Assembly: GCF_009455635.1 (NCBI RefSeq)
Contig: NZ_QPER01000002.1
Coordinates: 1,116,001-1,180,000 of the forward strand
DNA length: 64,000 nucleotides
Source: Paraburkholderia agricolaris
Lineage (GTDB): Bacteria > Pseudomonadota > Gammaproteobacteria > Burkholderiales > Burkholderiaceae
Direction: 5' to 3'
Shown here piece by piece: positions 43,137 through 51,698 of the stretch. Position 1 is the first letter of the stretch, and every line of letters starts with the position of its first letter. Position numbers and translations under genes: made by a program. Below the pieces are notes generated by a model, which saw nothing but the letters and a program-made list of their open reading frames with translations, made no database searches and was not told the origin of the DNA.

Positions 43137-44183
43137 ATGCTTGCAGCCGTACTTCACGAACCTAAACTGATCCGCATCGACGAAGTCGATCCGCCCGTGC
43201 CCGGTCCCGGTCAGGTGCGTGTGCGCGTGCGCGCCGGCGGTATTTGCGGTTCGGATCTGTCGTACTACTTCAAAGGAAAGAGCGGCGATTTCGCGGTACG
43301 CGAGCCGTTCGTGCTTGGACACGAGGTGGCCGGTGAGATCGATTCGCTCGGCGAGGGGGTGAGCGCGGAGAGCGGCCTGATGCCTGGGCGGCGTGTTGCG
43401 GTCAATCCGGGCCTCGCCTGCGGAACGTGCCGTTTTTGCGTCGGCGGCATGCCGAATCATTGTCTGAACATGCGCTTCATGGGCAGTGCATCGACGTTCC
43501 CGCACACCCAGGGCATGTTTCGCCAGTACATCGTCGTCGCGGCGCGGCAGTGCGTGCCTGTGCCGGATGGCGTCGATTTTGCGCAGGCGTCGATGGCCGA
43601 GCCGCTCGCCGTCGCGTTGCATGCGGTGAAGCAGGCCGGCTCGCTCGTCGGTGCGAGCGTGTTGCTGGTAGGGTGCGGGCCGATCGGTTGCATTCTGCTG
43701 AGCGTGGCGCGCCGCGCGGGTGCTCATCGCGTGGTCGCACTGGATCTGTCGGATCGTGCGTTGCAGGTCGCGCAGCAACTCGGTGCGGATCAGATCGTGA
43801 ACGCCGCGGATAGCGCGACGATCGATCAATGGTCCGCGCAACGCGGCACGTTCGACGTCGTTATTGAGGCATCGGGCAGTCCCGCGGGTCTCGATACGGC
43901 GCTGCGTGCGGCACGCGCGGGCGGCACGGTGATTCAGGTGGGCAATCTGCCTGCCGGTCAGTCGCCGGTGGCGGCGAATCTCGTGATGTCGAAAGAACTC
44001 CGCTATCAAGGCTCGTTCCGCTTCACCAGTGAGTACGCCATTGCCGCCGAAGAGATCGCCGCCGGCAAGGTCGACCTTAAACCGCTGATGACTCATGCAT
44101 TCGCGATGAGCGACGCGAACCGTGCGTTCGAAGTGGCGCTCGACCGCTCGCAGTCGATGAAGGTGCATCTGAACTTCGACTAG
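43137..44183 (+). CDS. Zinc-dependent dehydrogenase, L-idonate 5-dehydrogenase-like
   Basis: A 348-residue medium-chain alcohol dehydrogenase family enzyme. The zinc-binding ICGSDL Cys, GHEVAG (His and Glu) and the structural-zinc loop CGTCRFCVGGMPNHC are intact, as is the NAD-binding VGCGPIGC. FTSEYAIAAEEIAAGKVDL and LDTALRAARAGGTVIQVG resemble IdnD-type enzymes. In this cluster it would oxidise a sugar acid to a keto acid. The start at 43137 follows CCGGAGTTCACC, 31 bases after the transporter. Confidence 0.85.
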   Translation: MLAAVLHEPKLIRIDEVDPPVPGPGQVRVRVRAGGICGSDLSYYFKGKSGDFAVREPFVLGHEVAGEIDSLGEGVSAESGLMPGRRVAVNPGLACGTCRFCVGGMPNHCLNMRFMGSASTFPHTQGMFRQYIVVAARQCVPVPDGVDFAQASMAEPLAVALHAVKQAGSLVGASVLLVGCGPIGCILLSVARRAGAHRVVALDLSDRALQVAQQLGADQIVNAADSATIDQWSAQRGTFDVVIEASGSPAGLDTALRAARAGGTVIQVGNLPAGQSPVAANLVMSKELRYQGSFRFTSEYAIAAEEIAAGKVDLKPLMTHAFAMSDANRAFEVALDRSQSMKVHLNFD

Positions 44184-44294
44184 ACACCGATCGAGGCCAG
44201 AGGCGTCGCATTTACCTCCTGCGCGCTGCCAGGCCAATCAAACGACTTAAGCTAATCAAACGCCCATCAAGAGGCGACCCGAAGGAGACACCTG

Positions 44295-45587
44295 ATGATC
44301 AAGAGTCAACGCTGGTTCGTTGTCGCGCTACTGTTTCTGGCCGGCGTCATTAACTACCTCGACCGCGCAGCGCTGTCGATTGCCGCCCCGCTGATCCAGA
44401 AAGACCTGAACTTCTCGCATGCGCAAATGGGCATCGTGTTCAGCAGTTTTTTCATCGGCTATGCGCTGTTCAACTTTGTCGGCGGCGTGCTGTCGGACAA
44501 GGTCGGCGCGAAACGCGTATTCGGCACGGCGATGGGCGTGTGGTCGGTATTCTGCGGCGCGACCGCGCTAGCCAGCGGCATCGGTTCACTGATCGTGCTG
44601 CGTGTGTTGTTCGGCATGGGCGAGGGGCCGTTCAGTTCATCGAACAGCAAGATGGTCAACAACTGGTTCCCGCGCAAGGAAGTCGCGAGCGCAATTGGCG
44701 TGATCAGTTCGGGGACCCCGCTCGGCGGCGCGCTGGCGGGCCCGGTGGTCGGCTTCATGGCGGTGCAGTTCGGCTGGCGCTGGGCCTTTGTCGCGATCAT
44801 GTTGCTGGGGCTCCTGTGGCTCGTCTTGTGGGCGGCAACGACGACTGAACACCCGCACGAAAACACGCGCGTCACACCTGACGAGATCGAACTGATCCGC
44901 GCCGGCCAGGCAGACGAACAGGCGATCGCACATTCGGCTGACGGCGAGCGGCTCGGCCTGCGGCACTTCCTGAAGAAACCGATCATTCTTGCGACCGCCT
45001 TTGCATTCTTCTCATACAACTACGTACTGTTCTTCTTCCTGTCGTGGTTCCCGACCTATCTGACCGAAGCGCACCACCTGAGTTTGCGCGATATGAGTTT
45101 CGCCACGGTGATTCCGTGGCTGCTTGGCAGTATCGGCCTCGCGGCGGGCGGTTTCATCTCGGACTTCATCTTGCGCCTGACCGGCAAACCGTTGCTGTCG
45201 CGCAAGCTCGTGCTGGGTAGTTGCCTCGGCGCAGCGGCGGTGTGCGTGGCGTTGGCCGGGCGCGTCGCCAGCACTCAGAGTGCGGTCGCGTTGATGTCGG
45301 TGTCGATCTTCTTCCTGTATGTGACGGGCGCGGTGTATTGGGCCGTGATTCAGGACACCGTGCCGCGCGAGCACGTCGGCGGCGTGGGTGGCTTTGTGCA
45401 CCTGCTGGCGAATCTGGCCGGCGTGATCGGACCGGCGGTGACCGGTTTTATCGTCGAAGCGACGCACGGTAACTACACCAGTGCGTTCGTGCTGGCGGGT
45501 GCGATTGCGGTGCTCGGCGCGGTGTGTTCGCTGGTGTGGATTCGTGAGCCGCGGGTGGCTCCGCTGGAGATAAAACGTGCATGGTAG
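44295..45587 (+). CDS. MFS transporter, hexuronate/galactonate (ACS) type
   Basis: A 430-residue permease of the anion:cation symporter group, with about 12 membrane segments. The start follows GAAGGAGACACCTG. NYLDRAALSIAAPLIQKDLNFSHAQMG and GYALFNFVGGVLSDKVGAKRVFG are typical of hexuronate (ExuT) and D-galactonate (DgoT) transporters. It fits the other genes of the sugar-acid cluster; the precise substrate is not determined. Its stop codon overlaps the candidate operator at 45581. Confidence 0.85.
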   Translation: MIKSQRWFVVALLFLAGVINYLDRAALSIAAPLIQKDLNFSHAQMGIVFSSFFIGYALFNFVGGVLSDKVGAKRVFGTAMGVWSVFCGATALASGIGSLIVLRVLFGMGEGPFSSSNSKMVNNWFPRKEVASAIGVISSGTPLGGALAGPVVGFMAVQFGWRWAFVAIMLLGLLWLVLWAATTTEHPHENTRVTPDEIELIRAGQADEQAIAHSADGERLGLRHFLKKPIILATAFAFFSYNYVLFFFLSWFPTYLTEAHHLSLRDMSFATVIPWLLGSIGLAAGGFISDFILRLTGKPLLSRKLVLGSCLGAAAVCVALAGRVASTQSAVALMSVSIFFLYVTGAVYWAVIQDTVPREHVGGVGGFVHLLANLAGVIGPAVTGFIVEATHGNYTSAFVLAGAIAVLGAVCSLVWIREPRVAPLEIKRAW

Positions 45588-45590
45588 TAT
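45581..45590. promoter_or_regulatory. Second copy of the candidate GntR operator 10-mer
   Basis: ATGGTAGTAT, matching ATGGTAGCAT of 40300-40309 at nine of ten positions, within GTGCATGGTAGTATGGTGCA where TGCA flanks both sides. It lies about 80 bases upstream of the regulator's ATG, so it may be an autoregulatory site. It partly overlaps the end of the MFS gene. Confidence 0.4.
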
Positions 45591-45667
45591 GGTGCAGCAC
45601 ACCTGAGCCGCTATGTCTGGTGCGCCGTCGCCCTGCTATTTATTCGCCGCTATTCGCTGTTTTCCCG

Positions 45668-46501
45668 ATGCCGACCAAGAACCTCCACGCCAGCGCGTCT
45701 CCTTTCTCCTCCGATGCCACGCCCGTTGCGCCTCGCACGCGGCGCCGCGCGAGCGTCCAGGCCGGCGCGCGCGTCGAACTGCCGGACCTGACCGGGAGCG
45801 TCTCGTTCGACTCGCACGAGCCGATCGGCAAGCAGATTTTCCGCGCGCTGCGCGAGGCGATTTTCGCCGGTCAGATGGTGCCGGGTACGCCACTTTCGGA
45901 GAAAGAAGTGTCCGACATGTTTCAGGTGTCGCGGCAACCGGTGCGGGAAGCGTTCATCAAGCTGGTCGAAGCGGGCGTGCTGCAGGTATTGCCGCAGCGT
46001 GGCACTTTCGTGAAGCGCATTTCACCGCGCCAGGTGCGCGAAGGGCGTTTCATTCGCGAGGCGATCGAAACGGCGGTGGTGCGCAAGGCCGCCGTGTCGA
46101 TCACCGACGAGCAGTTGCAGGCCCTTGCTGACAATCTTCGCGACCAGCGGCTTGCGGCGAAAGCGAACGACACGGCCGCTTTCCTCGCGCTCGACGAGGC
46201 GTTTCATTACGCGATTGCGCAGGCGATCGACTGCACGGCGGCTTGGGAAACGATTCAGGACATCAAGGCGCAGATGGACCGCGTGCGCTATCTGAGCATG
46301 CCCGACGTGTCGCCGTTCGATCTGCTGATCCGCCAGCATGCCAGGATTCTGGCCGGCCTGCGCGCGCACGACCCGAGCGCTGCTGAAGAGGCGATGCGCA
46401 ACCACCTGCGCGAAATTCTGATGTCGCTCGGTCCCATTGCCGAGCGTAATCCAGCGTGGTTCGATGCGGACGAACCGGAGCGCGTGCCGCTTTCGAGTTA
46501 A
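45668..46501 (+). CDS. GntR family (FadR/FCD) transcriptional regulator
   Basis: A 277-residue regulator with an N-terminal winged helix (EPIGKQIFRALREAIFAGQMVPGTPLSEKEVSDMFQVSRQPVREAFIKLVEAGVLQVLPQRGTFV, about residues 50-115) and a C-terminal FCD effector domain (about 125-265, with the metal-binding pattern in DEAFHYAIA and QHARILAG). It follows the sugar-acid operon and should repress it, with induction by a pathway acid. A disordered basic N-terminus of about 40 residues is unusual in length. The start at 45668 is the first ATG that gives family-like sequence. Confidence 0.85.
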   Translation: MPTKNLHASASPFSSDATPVAPRTRRRASVQAGARVELPDLTGSVSFDSHEPIGKQIFRALREAIFAGQMVPGTPLSEKEVSDMFQVSRQPVREAFIKLVEAGVLQVLPQRGTFVKRISPRQVREGRFIREAIETAVVRKAAVSITDEQLQALADNLRDQRLAAKANDTAAFLALDEAFHYAIAQAIDCTAAWETIQDIKAQMDRVRYLSMPDVSPFDLLIRQHARILAGLRAHDPSAAEEAMRNHLREILMSLGPIAERNPAWFDADEPERVPLSS

Positions 46502-46656
46502 GCGCAAGCGTGTTTCGCGGTGTCTCCAGTCCCGCAGCGTTAGCTAGTCGTTAGTCACGAAACCGCAGCGTCGAGTGGTTATCATGAGGCCTCGGACGGC
46601 CTCGATTTCACACGCGAAGCAGCGCTCGCCTTGCTTCGCGTGCGGAAAACCGGGCC

Positions 46657-47691
46657 TTGCCGCACTTGCCGGGGCACTCGTTGATCAGATCTCATACGCG
46701 TAAAGCAGCAGTGCTGGTGGCGCTGGCCGGTATCGGCCTCGCCGTCGGCGCGCCATTCGCTCTCAATTCGCATGCGGCCTTTGCGGGGCTGGGCGGCGTT
46801 CCTCTCTATGTGTTTGTCGCGCTTGCCGCGAGCGCCGCGCTCAGTGGCCTCGCCAAGGCCGGCAAACTGCATCTGATACAAACCGCGCTCGGATTGCGCG
46901 TGAGTTTCCTGCGCACAGTCGGCATCACCTTGCTGGCCGATTTCGCGTTTCTGGTTTCGCCGTTGGGCGCGGCAGGCTATGGCGTCAATATCGGCTTGCT
47001 GCAGCGCGCCGGGGCGTCGTGGTCGCTGGCGACAACGGTGGTCAGCGCGGATCAGGCGCTCGATCTCGCGTTCTTCACAACCGCCGTGCCGGTCTCCTTG
47101 CTGTTTGCTTTCGGGCCACTGATGCAATTGATGCCGCACGCGAGCGCACCGCTCGTGCTGGCGGTTCTTGCCGGCGGTGCGTGTCTCGCGGGTGTCTGCT
47201 GGCTGTACCGTCAGCGCGTGGCGGCAACGTTGGATGCCACGGGCCGGCGGGTCCGGTGGCTGCACGAGCGCCGGGCGAGGGTATCGCGCTTTTGCCACAG
47301 CGTCGGCCGGCAATGGCGGGAACTGGTGGGCGGCTCCAAGTGGCGGCTTGCCGCGCTACTGGTGCTGACTACCCAGCAATGGCTGCTTCGCTATGGCGCG
47401 CTGTGGTTTATTTTGCGCGAGCTTGGCTACCATCTGCCCTTGGGTTTTGTTCTGGCCGTGCAGGCGGTTGCCCTGCATGCCGCGCTGTGGACCGGCGTGC
47501 CCGCAGGCGGCGGCACCGGCGATATTGCACTCGCCGCAGCGTTCGCCAACTGGGTGCCGCGAGCGAGCATCGCCACGGCACTGGTACTGTGGCGCTTCGC
47601 GACGCTCTACTGTCCGTTGATGCTCGGTGCGGTGAGTTTCGCTGCGCTGGCAACTAGAGGGCGCAGCGCATTGCCGGCGGCAACGGAATGA
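46657..47691 (+). CDS. LPG-synthase-type (flippase-like) membrane protein
   Basis: A protein of up to 344 residues related to the integral membrane domain of lysylphosphatidylglycerol synthases (UPF0104/YbhN-like). About eight membrane segments are visible, with LGAAGYGVNIGLLQRAGASWSLATTVVSADQALDLAFF, and VPAGGGTGDIALAAAF toward the C-terminus, a conserved glycine-rich motif. No aminoacyl-transfer domain is attached. The frame opens with a rare TTG start; a TTG at 46681 is equally possible, so the N-terminus is uncertain. It converges with the glycosyltransferase gene at 47736. Lipid or polymer transport is a family inference. Confidence 0.75.
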   Translation: MPHLPGHSLIRSHTRKAAVLVALAGIGLAVGAPFALNSHAAFAGLGGVPLYVFVALAASAALSGLAKAGKLHLIQTALGLRVSFLRTVGITLLADFAFLVSPLGAAGYGVNIGLLQRAGASWSLATTVVSADQALDLAFFTTAVPVSLLFAFGPLMQLMPHASAPLVLAVLAGGACLAGVCWLYRQRVAATLDATGRRVRWLHERRARVSRFCHSVGRQWRELVGGSKWRLAALLVLTTQQWLLRYGALWFILRELGYHLPLGFVLAVQAVALHAALWTGVPAGGGTGDIALAAAFANWVPRASIATALVLWRFATLYCPLMLGAVSFAALATRGRSALPAATE

Positions 47692-47735
47692 AACGTCGAG
47701 ATCCGGCGCTGGGAACGTGAGCGTTTCAGTGCGGA

Positions 47736-48491
47736 CTAGTCCGGCACTTTTTTCATCCGTGCCGCAAAACTCGCCCGTGGGTGATCGTCGATACGCAGAC
47801 GGAGTAACTGGAAGGTCTGCGAAATCAGCGCGAGCGGATAGACCGCCTTGAAGAGGTCCGCGATCATGCGCCACTCCGCGCGCAGGCCTTTCCAATAGCC
47901 GAGTTTCTCGGTTTTACGAGCCTGGGTGACGCGCGGCCAGTGCGTGACCGCGATCGGCAGGCGGCGTTCGATGATACGGCGGTTCATGAACACTTCGACC
48001 CCGAAACGCGGCATGCCGTGAACTTCCTGCAGAACTTCGCTCAACAGCGTTTTTCTGACAACCCGTTCGCCTGAAACAAAATCGAGGCCGATCGCGCGAA
48101 ATGCGAGCAGGCTGTTCTGGCGCAGGCTCAGGCTGACTTGCGCCTTGCCTTGTAAAACGGGAAGGGCGAGCGCGCTGATGCACTCGGCCGTTAGCCCTTT
48201 CAGATCGGCGTCGAGCAGCATGAGCCACTCACCTGTGGCCGCAGCGATTCCGCTTGCCATTGCAGCGCTTTTACCGCGGTTTTCGCCGCCTCGAATCAGC
48301 CGCACGGACGGAAAGCGTTCGACTATTTCAGCGGTGCCGTCGGTCGAACCGTCGTCCACCACGATGATCTCGCCGAGCAAAGGGTGAGCCCAGGCTACGG
48401 AGAGCACCGCGCCGATGCGGGGCGCTTCGTTGTAGGCGCAGATGACGCAAGACATGCGCGGAGAATGCCTGTTTGGAGCGAGATCTGTCAT
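47736..48491 (-). CDS. Family 2 glycosyltransferase
   Basis: A 251-residue GT-A fold glycosyltransferase. CVICAYNEAPRIGAVLSV and IIVVDDGSTDGT are the nucleotide-sugar binding elements, and MLLDADLKG holds the DxD motif. No signal peptide or membrane segment is evident except a weakly hydrophobic C-terminal stretch (FKAVYPLALISQTFQLL), so it is probably at the cytoplasmic face. The start at 48491 is chosen by where the domain begins. The sugar and acceptor are unknown. It sits opposite the flippase-like gene, tail to tail. Confidence 0.85.
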   Translation of the reverse strand: MTDLAPNRHSPRMSCVICAYNEAPRIGAVLSVAWAHPLLGEIIVVDDGSTDGTAEIVERFPSVRLIRGGENRGKSAAMASGIAAATGEWLMLLDADLKGLTAECISALALPVLQGKAQVSLSLRQNSLLAFRAIGLDFVSGERVVRKTLLSEVLQEVHGMPRFGVEVFMNRRIIERRLPIAVTHWPRVTQARKTEKLGYWKGLRAEWRMIADLFKAVYPLALISQTFQLLRLRIDDHPRASFAARMKKVPD

Positions 48492-48598
48492 GGAGAGCGG
48501 TTGAGTGGAGCGATAGTGGACGGGCAATGGTGCGGTGCAGCACAATACTGAATTTTCAGCTATAGTCGGGATACGGCTTATGCCCAGAGAGGTCCAGA

Positions 48599-48889
48599 AT
48601 GTACGACGCCGAAATCGCCGCCACCCTCCTGAATCGTTGGGCCACACGTTCATCAACAACTGACTTCGATACCTACCTCGACCTGTTGCGTGAAGGCAAT
48701 CTCAGTTTCACCTACCAATCCGGTCACGTGCGCGACGCCGGCGTTGAAGAGGGCAGCGCGTTCAATATCGAATCCCTCGTTTTCGACGACGGCTCACGCA
48801 CCCTGCGCGTCGAAGCCCCTGACCGCACGCCCCGCTGGACGCGCTGGGCAGCGGTGGAACCGCTGCTGCCCGTACCCAGCGAGGCCTGA
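48599..48889 (+). CDS. Small hypothetical protein
   Basis: A 96-residue protein I do not recognise, preceded by AGAGAGGTCCAGA. It is acidic, with an N-terminal helix (AEIAATLLNRWAT), a strand-rich middle (GNLSFTYQSGHV, SRTLRVEAPD) and no signal peptide or membrane segment. It is divergent from the glycosyltransferase gene and converges 9 bases from phnM, so it is probably transcribed alone. Confidence 0.6.
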   Translation: MYDAEIAATLLNRWATRSSTTDFDTYLDLLREGNLSFTYQSGHVRDAGVEEGSAFNIESLVFDDGSRTLRVEAPDRTPRWTRWAAVEPLLPVPSEA

Positions 48890-48898
48890 ACCCGCTCG

Positions 48899-50032
48899 TC
48901 AAACGATCCGCGCTCCGGCGCGATAGGTTGCGCGCGGCACCGGCAGGGTGTCGAGCATCGTGACTCGAACGAAGTCCGCACGCAAACCCGCTTCGATCGC
49001 CCCGCGGTCATGCAAGCCCGCTGTACGGGCCGGTTCGGCGGAGACCGTCGCCATGGCGCGCGGCAGTGTCCAGCCGGCCTTGCTGACGAGTTCGAACACG
49101 GCCGTCATCAAGCTGGAAGGCACGTAATCCGAGGACAGAATATCGAGCAGGTCGGCTTTCGCCAGTTCGAGCGCCGACACATTGCCGGAATGCGAACCGC
49201 CGCGCACGATATTCGGCGCCCCCATGATGGTCGAAATGCCGTGCTCGCGTGCTGTCTCGGCGGCGACGCGGGTGGTCGGAAATTCCGCCAGGACGATACC
49301 TTCGGCCTTGGCCTGTTCAACGTGTTCGATCAGCGTGTCGTCATGGCTTGCCACCGGAATGCCGAGCCGGTTGCAGCGCGCGACGATCTCGCGCCGGTGC
49401 ATATCGGCATAACGTTCCTGTTCGACGGTCAGTTCGGCCAGCGCGGTCGCCACGTGTTCGTCGGTCAGCTTGCCGTTACGTTCCTGAAAGCGGCGCCATT
49501 GTTCGCGGTCGTGCCATTGACGCTGGCCAGGCGTGTGATCCATCACTGAGGCGAGCCGCAGCAACGGATGCTCGCACAGCGAATCGAACACCTCGACCAC
49601 GTCGGCGGTGGCGATCTCGCAGCGCAGATGCAGAAAGTGGTCGGCGCGCAGCAGCTTGCGCTCCGAGAAGCGGGTGAGGGACTCGGCGCACTGGGTTTGC
49701 AGATCGCGGCCGCGCAGTCCCACATTCGAGCGCGAACCGATTGCGAGAGCATCGAATACCGTGGTGATGCCGGCCGCCGCCACTTGCGCGTCGTGGATCA
49801 CGAAGGCGGCGTCGGTATTCCATTGCACGCCCGGGCGCGGTGCCAGATGCTTTTCCAGATTGTCCGTATGCAGTTCGATCAGGCCCGGCAACAGATAATC
49901 GCCGTCCCAATCTTCCGCTTCGCGCGCCGCGGTCGTGCCACGCTCGACGTCGCGAATCACGCCGTCTTCGATGCGTATTACACCGGTAAATACTTCGTCT
50001 CGCGTCACGATGCGAGCGTTCCTGATCAACAT
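48899..50032 (-). CDS. phnM: Alpha-D-ribose 1-methylphosphonate 5-triphosphate diphosphatase PhnM
   Basis: A 377-residue amidohydrolase-fold enzyme of the C-P lyase pathway, removing diphosphate from the triphosphate intermediate. The metal centre motif HTDNLEKH (within GLIELHTDNLEKH) and FDALAIGSRS, VMDHTPGQRQ and HDDT are the family signatures. GGAGCAAGTCG precedes the ATG. It follows phnL after 119 bases, the only sizeable gap in the - strand phn series, and that gap holds a 13-bp tandem repeat. It ends 9 bases from a convergent small gene. Confidence 0.95.
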   Translation of the reverse strand: MLIRNARIVTRDEVFTGVIRIEDGVIRDVERGTTAAREAEDWDGDYLLPGLIELHTDNLEKHLAPRPGVQWNTDAAFVIHDAQVAAAGITTVFDALAIGSRSNVGLRGRDLQTQCAESLTRFSERKLLRADHFLHLRCEIATADVVEVFDSLCEHPLLRLASVMDHTPGQRQWHDREQWRRFQERNGKLTDEHVATALAELTVEQERYADMHRREIVARCNRLGIPVASHDDTLIEHVEQAKAEGIVLAEFPTTRVAAETAREHGISTIMGAPNIVRGGSHSGNVSALELAKADLLDILSSDYVPSSLMTAVFELVSKAGWTLPRAMATVSAEPARTAGLHDRGAIEAGLRADFVRVTMLDTLPVPRATYRAGARIV

Positions 50033-50096
50033 CGACTTGCTCCGTAGTCAGTCTTGAGTATTGCACCGCAGTGCTTCGACTCAGTGTGCAACTCAG

Positions 50097-50135
50097 TGGT
50101 TCAGCTTATTGGTTCAGTCTGGTGGCTCAGTGTAG
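50097..50135. repeat. Three-unit 13-bp tandem repeat between phnL and phnM
   Basis: TGGTTCAG begins at 50097 and 50110 and TGGCTCAG at 50123: three units spaced exactly 13 bases, with divergent second halves (CTTAT, TCTGG, TGTAG). Additional ACTCAGTG copies lie just to the left. The array sits in the only long gap of the phn series. Confidence 0.5.
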
Positions 50136-50151
50136 TGCCGCTTCGTGTCAA

Positions 50152-50919
50152 TTAGTGCCGTAGCGGCGGCTGGAGTTCGAGGCGGCGCGTAGCGACCTTG
50201 TTGCGGGTATCTTCGTCATGAAAGATACCGACAATCGCCGCACCGCGCTCGCGTGCTTCAACGATCAGATCGGCGACCACGTCGCGGTTCTCCGCGTCGA
50301 GCGAGGCCGTGGGCTCGTCGAGCAGCAACACCGGATGACCGGCGATCAGGCCGCGGGCAATGTTCACGCGCTGTTGTTCACCGCCGGAGAAGGTCGCCGG
50401 CGCGAGCGTCCACAGACGCCTCGGCACATTCAACCTCGCCAGCAGGGCCGCGGCGCGCTCATCGGCTTCGCCTTCCGACACGCCGCGCGACAGCAGCGGT
50501 TCAGCGACCAGCGTGAGCGTCGGCACGCGCGGAATCACGCGCAGAAACTGGCTGACATAACCCACTACGCCGCGGCGCAGGCGCAGCACGTCGTGCGGCT
50601 CGGCGTCGGTAATCGAGACCGGCTGCCCGTTGTCCGCCGCTGCGTCGCGAATCGCAATGGAGCCCGTGCTGGCCAGGTAGTTGCCGTACAGGCAGCGCAG
50701 CAGCGTACTCTTGCCCGCGCCTGACGGCCCGACCAGCACGACACACTCGCCGCGCTCGACATTGAGCGACACCCCTGCGAGTGCTTCGATCTGCACGCCG
50801 CCCTGGCCATGCAGCGTGAATGTTTTGCCGATACCGACCGCGCGTATCATCAGCGCATTGTTCTCGCTGAACGCGCGTTCAGCGGCTTGCGATTGCTTGC
50901 TTGTTTCAATGGATTGCAT
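50152..50919 (-). CDS. phnL: C-P lyase complex ATP-binding subunit PhnL
   Basis: A 255-residue ABC-type ATPase of the C-P lyase complex. Walker A is GPSGAGKST, followed by LLRCLYGNYL, which is typical of PhnL; the signature is FSGGEQQRVNIARG and Walker B is VLLLDEPTASLD. In the E. coli system it acts with PhnK on the PhnGHIJ core, not as a transporter. The start at 50919 was chosen for GAGGCTCACA; it is 8 bases after phnK. An N-terminal stretch of about 25 residues before the ABC domain is longer than usual and poorly conserved in character. Confidence 0.95.
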   Translation of the reverse strand: MQSIETSKQSQAAERAFSENNALMIRAVGIGKTFTLHGQGGVQIEALAGVSLNVERGECVVLVGPSGAGKSTLLRCLYGNYLASTGSIAIRDAAADNGQPVSITDAEPHDVLRLRRGVVGYVSQFLRVIPRVPTLTLVAEPLLSRGVSEGEADERAAALLARLNVPRRLWTLAPATFSGGEQQRVNIARGLIAGHPVLLLDEPTASLDAENRDVVADLIVEARERGAAIVGIFHDEDTRNKVATRRLELQPPLRH

Positions 50920-50927
50920 TGTGAGCC

Positions 50928-51698
50928 TCAAACCGGCAGGACCGAGGAAACCAGCGTTTGCGTGTACGGATGCTGCGGATCGTCAAGCACCTGGTCCGTC
51001 AGACCCGCCTCGACCACTTCACCGCCTTGCATCACCATCAGACGGTGCGCAAGCAGGCGCGCCACGCCGATATCGTGCGTCACGATCAGTACCGACAGAT
51101 GCAGCGTGGAGGTCAGCGTGCGCAGCAGATCGAGCAGGCGCGCCTGGACCGAGACGTCGAGACCGGCGGTCGGTTCGTCCATGAAGACGAGACGCGGACC
51201 GGTGACGAGATTGCGCGCGATCTGCAAGCGCTGCTGCATGCCGCCGGAAAACGCCGCCGGCAATTCGTCGATACGTGTGGCGTCGAGTTCGACGCGCTCC
51301 ATCCAGCGCGTTGCCGTGTGACGGATATCGCCATAGTGGCGCGCGCCGACGGCCATCAACGGCTCGCCGATGTTCGCGCCGGCGGAGACACCGTTGCGCA
51401 GACCGTCGCGCGGATTCTGCTGCACGAAGCCCCACTCGGTGCGCATCAACAGACGCCGGCGCGGTTCGGACAAGGCGCGCAGATCGAGCTTCTCGCCATG
51501 CGTGGCCGTGTAGTGAAGCGAGCCGCTATCGGCTTCGGTTTTCAGGGCCAGCGTATTGAGCAGGGTGGTCTTGCCCGAGCCGGATTCGCCGACGATGCAT
51601 AGCACTTCGCCCGGATACAGATCGAAGCTGACATTCCTGCAGCCGTTACGGCCGCCAAATTGTTTGGTGAGCGAGCGGGCGCTCAACAGCGGCGTCAT
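50928..51698 (-). CDS. phnK: C-P lyase complex ATP-binding subunit PhnK
   Basis: A 256-residue ABC-type ATPase that docks on the C-P lyase core. Walker A is [12 protein letters not shown], signature FSGGMQQRLQIARN, Walker B LVFMDEPTAGLD. It is related to oligopeptide transporter ATPases and has the C-terminal YTQTLVSSVLPV end typical of PhnK. Its ATG overlaps the phnJ stop by four bases (ATGA), so it is translationally coupled. Confidence 0.95.
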   Translation of the reverse strand: MTPLLSARSLTKQFGGRNGCRNVSFDLYPGEVLCIVGESGSGKTTLLNTLALKTEADSGSLHYTATHGEKLDLRALSEPRRRLLMRTEWGFVQQNPRDGLRNGVSAGANIGEPLMAVGARHYGDIRHTATRWMERVELDATRIDELPAAFSGGMQQRLQIARNLVTGPRLVFMDEPTAGLDVSVQARLLDLLRTLTSTLHLSVLIVTHDIGVARLLAHRLMVMQGGEVVEAGLTDQVLDDPQHPYTQTLVSSVLPV

